NCBI GenBank assembly: GCA_934446485.1
Contig: CAKSEM010000029.1
Location: forward strand, 1 to 11,165
Length of the DNA stretch: 11,165 bases
Origin: an uncultured Eubacteriales bacterium
GTDB taxonomy: Bacteria; Bacillota; Clostridia; Oscillospirales; CAG-272
Reading direction: 5' to 3'
The position numbers and the translations under genes were made by a program. Each line of letters opens with the position of its first letter. Within the stretch, counting starts at the first letter, position 1. The notes under the pieces were generated by a model, which was not told the DNA's origin, made no database searches, and saw nothing but the letters and a program-made list of their open reading frames with translations. Below, one piece after another: positions 6,522-11,165 of the stretch.

Positions 6522-8012
6522 TCAGCCGTTATATCCGGCAGAAGCACGTTCCATCGCGGCGGCTGTGCCGTCACGGCGTATGACATCCAGCCACGCAGTC
6601 GCAGCATCGGTAAAGCCGGGTATAAGGCTTAAATCTCTTCCGAAAAATTCGGCACATGATGCAAAACGTTTGATTATATCGGGCTCCTTACCGTATGCTG
6701 CAAAAAAATCAATGACTGCTGCGTCGTCGGATATACGGTACTTTTGCCGCACTCCGCCGGACTCGCGCCATCCGAAGAAGCCGTCCTCCGACATCTCTCC
6801 GCGGGAGTAAAACTCACAGAGCGACGCAAACGACATCGTTAGACATTCGGGAAGGCGGCCGTTTGAGTCTAGGCTGTCGATAAGACTCGGAAGCACGCGT
6901 GCGCGCCACTTTGACACGGAATTAAGACATATAGATATGAGCTCATGGTCGATAAACGGGTTCTCGAACCGCTCCGCAACCGACGACGCAAACGACATGA
7001 CATCTTCGTGCGGCAGATGCACGGTCGGTACGATCTCACCGTATACGCATGCATCAATAAAATGCCTGACAGTGCCGTCGCCCATACAGTCCCGTACAAT
7101 ATCAAACCCCGCAAGGTATGCAGCCGGCACGAATGAGGTATGCGCACCGTTCAATATACGCACCTTGCGCTCGCGGTAAGGCTTCTGATCGTCAGTGAAA
7201 ATAACCGGAAGTCCTGCCCGATCGAGCGGCATCACCCGACGCGAACGCTCGGTATCCGGCGACTCGATGACCCAGAGACCGAACGGTTCACATATGTCAA
7301 GCAGGCTGTCACTGTATCCGAGCTTTTTACATATCGCCTCAGCCTCACCCGGTCTCTTCGGATATCCGGTAACGATCCTATCGACAAGTGTCGAATTGAA
7401 AACACACGCCTCTGTGATCCACTCTTCAAATTCCGCACCGAGCCCCCACAGCTCTGACAGTGCCTTTACACATTCGCAAAGGCGGTGTCCGTTGTCCTCA
7501 ATAAGCTCAACGGGGAAGATAACGAGCCCTCGAGACGGATCACCGGAGAATGCACGATAGCGCTCATAAAGGAATTTCGTGAGCTTTCCGGGATAGCTTC
7601 GGGGAGGGCAAGCATCGAACCTGTCCTCCGAATCGAAAACGATCCCCGCCTCGGTCGTGTTAGAGATCACACATTCGAGCGTTTCGAGTGACGCGTACTC
7701 CATAAAACGGCCGTAATCGGCATATGACGATATTACTTCCCTGACCGACGTCACAATGTGCGGCTCATCGACCGTGGCACCGTTTTCTCTGCCGCGCAGT
7801 ATCACGGTATAGACTGAGTCCTGCTCCGAAAACGCCGGAAGGAGCGGCGCATCTATAGGCTGTACAAGGACAGCTGATCCGTCGTATTCCCCGCTTTCGT
7901 TCGCGCAGTCGATCATATAATCCGCGAATGCACGCAGAAAATTACCCTCGCCGAACTGGAGCACCTTGACCGGTCGGCACGACTTAGCCGCTGTATCATT
8001 TATTCTTTTCAT
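6522..8012 (-). CDS. uxaB: Tagaturonate reductase (altronate oxidoreductase)
   Basis: UxaB reduces D-tagaturonate to D-altronate with NADH, the step before UxaA. The protein (496 aa) belongs to the polyol-specific long-chain dehydrogenase (mannitol dehydrogenase) family. The N-terminal Rossmann motif is VLQFGEGNFLRAF (17-29), followed by SNTTEAGI (117-124), YPGKLT (140-145) and LVDRIVTGYP (209-218). The catalytic signature KVRILNGAH gives Lys283, Asn288 and His291, matching the K-x4-N-x2-H pattern of the family. The C-terminal domain includes ENPFIDHELISICLN-like sequence. Similarity to E. coli UxaB along its length, as I recall it, favours UxaB over fructuronate reductase (UxuB). The ATG at 8012 is chosen over an in-frame ATG at 8024 because GGAG at 8019-8022 then lies 6 bases upstream. 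It follows a long leader (8013-8412) and heads uxaB-uxaA-nagA-ogt. Confidence 0.93.
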   Translation of the reverse strand: MKRINDTAAKSCRPVKVLQFGEGNFLRAFADYMIDCANESGEYDGSAVLVQPIDAPLLPAFSEQDSVYTVILRGRENGATVDEPHIVTSVREVISSYADYGRFMEYASLETLECVISNTTEAGIVFDSEDRFDACPPRSYPGKLTKFLYERYRAFSGDPSRGLVIFPVELIEDNGHRLCECVKALSELWGLGAEFEEWITEACVFNSTLVDRIVTGYPKRPGEAEAICKKLGYSDSLLDICEPFGLWVIESPDTERSRRVMPLDRAGLPVIFTDDQKPYRERKVRILNGAHTSFVPAAYLAGFDIVRDCMGDGTVRHFIDACVYGEIVPTVHLPHEDVMSFASSVAERFENPFIDHELISICLNSVSKWRARVLPSLIDSLDSNGRLPECLTMSFASLCEFYSRGEMSEDGFFGWRESGGVRQKYRISDDAAVIDFFAAYGKEPDIIKRFASCAEFFGRDLSLIPGFTDAATAWLDVIRRDGTAAAMERASAGYNG

Positions 8013-8080
8013 ATCAGTCTCCATTCCGCCGCCGATGCTGCAGGCGGCTTTGTAAAATCCACTGTTTTTTCGAAAGAAGG

Positions 8081-8111
8081 GTCGGCGGAGAAACAGTGCG
8101 GTAAAGCCGAC
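8081..8111 (-). repeat. Inverted repeat in uxaB leader (GTCGGC/GCCGAC)
   Basis: Six-base arms at 8081-8086 and 8106-8111 flank a 19-base loop, about 70 bases before the uxaB start. On the - strand the 3' arm is followed by CCTTCTTTCG, a pyrimidine-rich but interrupted run, so it is at most a weak attenuator. Confidence 0.3.
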
Positions 8112-8208
8112 ACATTCCGGAGAACGTACGCCGCACTGCGCCCGCCGATGCCGTCACAAAAATCATCGGCGCGGCAGACGGATGCCGTAACGCCTCTCTG
8201 TGCTTTCA

Positions 8209-8227
8209 AAGTGCCAAAATTGCACTT
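8209..8227. repeat. Inverted repeat AAGTGC-N7-GCACTT in uxaB leader
   Basis: A perfect 6-bp inverted repeat with a 7-base AT-rich centre (CAAAATT). The 19-base length suits a dimeric repressor operator, but no copy was noticed elsewhere in the window, so the role is open. Confidence 0.35.
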
Positions 8228-8309
8228 CACTGATCTGCACGGGCTGTCTGCACATAAAAATCATGTTTTAATACACATTAGGGCACACCTATTCGTCATC
8301 CACACCCGG

Positions 8310-8332
8310 CATCACGGCATATATCCGTGATG
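8310..8332. repeat. Inverted repeat CATCACGG-N7-CCGTGATG in uxaB leader
   Basis: Perfect 8-bp arms at 8310-8317 and 8325-8332 flank the AT-rich centre CATATAT. The form suits either an operator for a dimeric regulator or a stable RNA hairpin. No T-run follows on either strand, so it is not an obvious terminator. Confidence 0.45.
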
Positions 8333-8354
8333 AATTCCTCCGTCCGTACTAAAG

Positions 8355-8403
8355 CCGAGGCGGCGCCCGCATCGCTTAGGATGAGAGTGCCGCCGAATCT
8401 CGG
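8355..8403 (-). repeat. Long bulged hairpin just after nagB
   Basis: CCGA (8355-8358) pairs with TCGG (8400-8403), and GGCGGC (8359-8364) pairs with GCCGCC (8389-8394). A 5-base bulge lies between them, and an inner CATC/GATG pair closes a 6-base loop. It starts 9 bases beyond the nagB stop and is followed by only CTTTAG on the - strand. It could be a weak terminator or processing site that lowers uxaBA output relative to nagB. Confidence 0.4.
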
Positions 8404-8412
8404 TTATATCTT

Positions 8413-9183
8413 TTACACGTGTTCGAGCGTAAACGTCTTGCCTTCTGCGGGACGGATCTTCGATTCGTCAACCTTAGCAAACGAATCGTTATCTACGAAG
8501 AGTGCGAAGTGGTCATGTCCCTTCATGATAGTTGCGGGAATGAGGTTCGTCTTATCATTTTCGAGCGTCTTCTGCACAGCGTCTGCCTTAACTGCATAGG
8601 GAACGCAGGAGACGATCTCCTCACACTTCAGGATCTGGTACACAGTCATGGACACTGCCTGACGCGGCACATCATCTACGGTTGCAAACCAACCCTCGCC
8701 GACCTGCTGACGTCTGCACGTCTCGTTGAGCGTCACGATAATATACGCATCAGTCGTGTCGAAATCTGCCGGCGGATCGTTAAATGCGATGTGAGCGTTT
8801 TCGCCGATTCCGATAAGACCGACATCGATCGGCTCGCGGCGAAGCTCCTCTGTCAGTGACGAAATGCACTCGGGAGTGCCGTCAACGAGGTGATATGCCG
8901 CAAGATTCACCTTAGAGATAAATCTCTCGCGGAGGTACTTTCGGAAGCTTGCCGGATGCGTCTCAGGAAGATCGACGTACTCATCAAGATGGAACATCTC
9001 GACACGCGACCAGTCGATATCGCGCTTTACTAGCGCCTCAAGCGTTGTAAACTGCGACGCACCCGTTGAGAGGATGATGCGTGCGTGACCCTTCTTTGCA
9101 ACAGCGGCATTTATGAGGTCTGCGATATAATCTGCGGCGTTCGCACCAAGCGCTGCCGCATCCTTTGATACTACGATTTTCAT
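8413..9183 (-). CDS. nagB: Glucosamine-6-phosphate deaminase (NagB family)
   Basis: The family converts glucosamine-6-phosphate to fructose-6-phosphate and ammonia, linking amino sugars to glycolysis. At 256 aa the length is usual. Visible motifs are ILSTGASQ (37-44, phosphate loop), EMFHLDEYVDLPETHPASF (62-80, with Asp67 at the general-base position), GIGENAHIAFNDPP (125-138) and VSMTVYQIL (177-185). The catalytic triad of E. coli (Asp141, His143, Glu148) aligns with Asn129, His131 and Asp136, so two of three are changed. I recall GENGHIAFNDPP-type variants as a known NagB-like subgroup, so specificity should be treated as probable. The ATG at 9183 is chosen because AAAGGAC lies 8 bases upstream; an upstream in-frame TTG at 9201 would place that site inside the gene. 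It lies 30 bases after the esterase stop, likely in one transcript. Confidence 0.9.
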   Translation of the reverse strand: MKIVVSKDAAALGANAADYIADLINAAVAKKGHARIILSTGASQFTTLEALVKRDIDWSRVEMFHLDEYVDLPETHPASFRKYLRERFISKVNLAAYHLVDGTPECISSLTEELRREPIDVGLIGIGENAHIAFNDPPADFDTTDAYIIVTLNETCRRQQVGEGWFATVDDVPRQAVSMTVYQILKCEEIVSCVPYAVKADAVQKTLENDKTNLIPATIMKGHDHFALFVDNDSFAKVDESKIRPAEGKTFTLEHV

Positions 9184-9213
9184 GATACTGTGTCCTTTCA
9201 AATATATAAAAAA

Positions 9214-10245
9214 TTATAGATTTTTCTTAAAAAAGTCGAATGCCCTTGCACCTGAAAACGCATGACCGTGAGGATGAACGTCACACTCAAGCGATCCTGC
9301 CGCTCCGGCAGCATCATATATGCGCATTACCTCATCAAATCCGCGGCTCAGGTCGCGGAACGGGAAGCAGGCATCATATATACCCATCTCGATCAGGCAC
9401 GGGCGCGGAGCAATAAGGCCCGCGATATCGAACGTGTCAAAGTAACGGTATATCTCCGGCACCACCTGCGAGCCGCAGAAGTTGCCGTCGCGGATGCCGA
9501 AAGCATCGAACGGATTTACGTATCCTATTATGTCGCACGCCTTGATGCGCGGCTCAAGCGCAGTCGTAAACGTCGTCATAGTGCCGCCGAGCGAAAGTCC
9601 CATCATGCCGATCCTTCCGGGATCGACCTCTTTCATGTTCTCAAGATAATCGATGCAGCACATCAGATCCCATACGTTGAGCGTCATCGGATATATGCCG
9701 AATATCGATCCTTTAACATAATTTAGATTGCACGGGTCGCGCGGGATATCGATCGGATCATAGCGATCCGCTCTGTCACCGAATCCGCGGAGATCGGGCG
9801 ATATGGTAACGAAGCCCTCACGCGCCATCTGTTCGGCATAATTATAGTTTGCCTCGGCGATGTCGGCATCGCGCTCGGCTGAACCGTGCACCCCGGTTAC
9901 GGAATCCTTGCAGAATCTGCCGTGTCCGTGACAGCAAAGTATCGCGGGCGCACTGCCGTCGGTTGCCGCCTGTTTCGGAATGAGCACAGTAGCGCGGCAA
10001 GACATAAATCTGTCGGTGTCGAAAACGACGCTCTGCCGTATGTATTCTCCCTGATCGACTGAAAATTCGATCTCCGCATTGAGCGGTACTCGGTCGGGAA
10101 ACCTGCCCATCAGAGCATAAAGCCGCTCGCGTGCAGCCTTTGCCCATTCGACGAACGGCAGGTGTGAATTCTTATATGAAAGCTGCGGCTCGTGTTCCGA
10201 GGCCACGCGCTGCCAATACTCCTGCAGTGTAAATATTCTGTCCAC
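9214..10245 (-). CDS. Alpha/beta-hydrolase, dienelactone hydrolase/acetylxylan-esterase-like
   Basis: This is a probable carboxylester hydrolase of 343 aa. Conserved parts are LCCHGHGRF (103-111, oxyanion-hole region), ISPDLRGFGDRAD (148-160), GLSLGG with nucleophile Ser218 (216-221), APRPCLIEMGIYDACFP (279-295, with Asp291 as likely acid) and HPHGHAF with His328 as likely base (324-330). There is no signal peptide, so it acts inside the cell, consistent with removing acetyl or other ester groups from imported oligosaccharides. The exact substrate cannot be read from the sequence. The start is GTG at 10245, supported by GGAGG 6 bases upstream and by a strong promoter whose predicted transcript start is about 30 bases upstream. 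It is the first gene of the cluster and is followed by nagB after 30 bases, which points to acetylated amino-sugar or plant/mucin glycans. Confidence 0.82.
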   Translation of the reverse strand: MDRIFTLQEYWQRVASEHEPQLSYKNSHLPFVEWAKAARERLYALMGRFPDRVPLNAEIEFSVDQGEYIRQSVVFDTDRFMSCRATVLIPKQAATDGSAPAILCCHGHGRFCKDSVTGVHGSAERDADIAEANYNYAEQMAREGFVTISPDLRGFGDRADRYDPIDIPRDPCNLNYVKGSIFGIYPMTLNVWDLMCCIDYLENMKEVDPGRIGMMGLSLGGTMTTFTTALEPRIKACDIIGYVNPFDAFGIRDGNFCGSQVVPEIYRYFDTFDIAGLIAPRPCLIEMGIYDACFPFRDLSRGFDEVMRIYDAAGAAGSLECDVHPHGHAFSGARAFDFFKKNL

Positions 10246-10282
10246 GTCACGCCTCCGCAGCGCTCAAAATTTCCACTTTAAT

Positions 10283-10311
10283 ATGATACCACACATAATC
10301 TTCCGCGTCAA
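10283..10311 (-). promoter_or_regulatory. Strong housekeeping promoter of the esterase-nagB cluster
   Basis: On the - strand, TTGACG (10306-10311) and TATCAT (10283-10288) are exactly 17 bases apart, close to the sigma-A consensus. Transcription would start near 10276, giving a ~30-base leader to the GTG at 10245. No obvious operator palindrome or catabolite-repression (cre) site overlaps it. Confidence 0.75.
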
Positions 10312-10383
10312 GATTCGGCGGCAATTTTATCGCGGTGTCGTACAATTTTCGCGCCCCTGTGCGGTGTATCGCATGACGTGTGA

Positions 10384-10413
10384 TTATACAGCCGTATTTT
10401 GCCGCATAATATA
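10384..10413 (+). promoter_or_regulatory. Possible sigma-E/K-like promoter for the YtvI-like gene
   Basis: CATAATATA (10405-10413) fits CATANNNTA. An ATA at 10386-10388 lies 16 bases upstream, a spacing used by sporulation sigma factors. No good sigma-A -35 box pairs with this -10. The site is AT-rich and short, so a chance match is quite possible. Confidence 0.3.
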
Positions 10414-10450
10414 AGTCTGATATACCGAGCTTTGGATGAGGAGGGAGCAC

Positions 10451-11165
10451 ATGAGCGAAAACAAGCTTTCAAGGTACGCCGATGCATCGGTCGTCACGGC
10501 GGCAGCCGCAGTCGGTGTGTGGTTCTTTCTTCGTTATGCGGTCGGGATAATCCTGCCGGCCTTGATAGCGCTTGCCGTTTCTGCACTTCTGCGTCCCGCA
10601 GCGCGGCATCTCGGCAGACACAGCCGAGGCGGAGTACGCCTAATCGGAGGGTTACTGGTGTTCCTCACTCTATTCGGCACCGTGTACGCACTCTGCTCCG
10701 TCGGTGGAAAGCTCATCAGCGAGCTCACCTCGTTCATCGGCAATACCGTGCGCGACCTTGAGCGTGATGACAATATGATCCGCCGTGCTATCGACTACGT
10801 CGGGAACATACGCGAGCGGATCCCGCTCATATCGCGTCTTGACAAGAGCGGTCACGGCGGGATATCCGACGGTATCTATGAAGCGATCCTCGCAGCGGCG
10901 CGCGACGGCGCCGCAAAGCTAAGCTCGTCTGTCACATCGTTTGCCGCAGGTTGCCTCTGTGCCATGCCGGATGCAATATTCGCACTTGCCGTATCGGTCA
11001 TATCCATGTTTTATCTGACCATGGACTATGACGGGGTGCGCCGAAGCATCGGTGAGCTGCTTCCCGAACGGACACACAAGAGGGTATCAAACATATGGCA
11101 CAGCGTATCAAAGGCAGCCTCCGGTTACATCCGCGCATACCTCATACTTATGCTTCTGACATTCG
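10451..11165 (+). CDS. AI-2E/YtvI-type multi-pass membrane protein, 3'-partial
   Basis: The first 238 residues are present and the frame is open at the right edge. Hydrophobic spans lie at about 12-27, 29-47, 62-83, 166-190 and from 226 onward. A long, charged, helical region (84-165) sits between the third and fourth spans. This layout (paired N-terminal spans, a third span, a long soluble loop, then a span ending in FYLTMDYD and a GYIRAYLILML segment) is typical of the AI-2E/PerM family and especially of the sporulation membrane protein YtvI. The transport substrate, if any, is unknown. The ATG at 10451 has GGAGG 6 bases upstream. It is transcribed divergently from the esterase cluster across a ~205-base gap. 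Family placement is fairly firm; YtvI rather than another paralogue is an inference from the pattern. Confidence 0.8.
   Translation, partial: MSENKLSRYADASVVTAAAAVGVWFFLRYAVGIILPALIALAVSALLRPAARHLGRHSRGGVRLIGGLLVFLTLFGTVYALCSVGGKLISELTSFIGNTVRDLERDDNMIRRAIDYVGNIRERIPLISRLDKSGHGGISDGIYEAILAAARDGAAKLSSSVTSFAAGCLCAMPDAIFALAVSVISMFYLTMDYDGVRRSIGELLPERTHKRVSNIWHSVSKAASGYIRAYLILMLLTF

Larger units (their letters stand above)
8013..8412 (-). other. Intergenic leader between nagB and uxaB with several inverted repeats
   Basis: About 400 bases hold no convincing gene. Four inverted repeats are annotated separately at 8081-8111, 8209-8227, 8310-8332 and 8355-8403. No strong -35/-10 pair was found on the - strand; TGTATTAAAA near 8263-8272 is a weak -10-like sequence without a good partner. 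The length and structure would suit a regulated 5' leader or internal promoter region for uxaB-uxaA-nagA-ogt. I could not match it to a known riboswitch. Confidence 0.5.

Noticed and set aside
8009..8230. 73-aa ORF on the - strand in the uxaB leader
   Set aside because: It has a GTG start without a ribosome binding site and no family resemblance, and it overlaps the uxaB start. The inverted repeats and codon mix fit a leader better than a gene; a decayed remnant cannot be excluded.
10247..10450. 67-aa ORF on the - strand upstream of the esterase
   Set aside because: It begins with a GTG lacking a ribosome binding site, has no recognisable motif, and covers the strong -35/-10 pair at 10283-10311, so it is promoter DNA.

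Overview
The window looks like a chromosomal segment of an anaerobic, Gram-positive, probably gut-associated Clostridia member. The pointers are moderate GC with AT-rich intergenic gaps, strong GGAGG-type ribosome binding sites, a Clostridia-style NagA/NagB pair, a YtvI-like membrane protein and a small Cys-rich hydrophobic peptide. No tRNA, rRNA, CRISPR array, insertion sequence or phage gene is visible. This is mostly ordinary metabolic sequence with a few unusual details.

Left edge (1-1050, + strand): an open frame entering from outside the window reads as the last ~40 residues of a carbamoyl-phosphate synthase large chain (MGS-like domain). It runs without a stop into a complete diaminopimelate epimerase, so this appears to be a CarB-DapF fusion. 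The epimerase keeps its substrate-binding residues and second cysteine, but the first catalytic cysteine is alanine. A strong hairpin terminator follows.

1070-3330 (- strand): glyA (serine hydroxymethyltransferase) has its own clear promoter. It is followed by a hairpin, an uncharacterised Cys-rich zinc-ribbon protein, and a previously unlisted 29-residue membrane peptide preceded by a sigma-K-like promoter match.

3333-10245 (- strand): a sugar-catabolic cluster is read leftward from a very good promoter at 10283-10311. The order is alpha/beta-hydrolase esterase, nagB, a ~390 bp leader rich in inverted repeats, uxaB, uxaA, nagA, ogt. NagA and NagB turn GlcNAc-6-phosphate into fructose-6-phosphate and ammonia. 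UxaB and UxaA turn tagaturonate into 2-keto-3-deoxygluconate. The esterase may strip ester groups from the incoming sugars. Placing the uronate genes between the two amino-sugar genes suggests coordinated use of a mixed amino-sugar/uronate source. The kinase/aldolase of the KDG branch, an isomerase (uxaC) and transporters are not in the window.

10451-11165 (+ strand): a divergently transcribed, 3'-truncated AI-2E/YtvI-type multi-pass membrane protein runs off the right edge.
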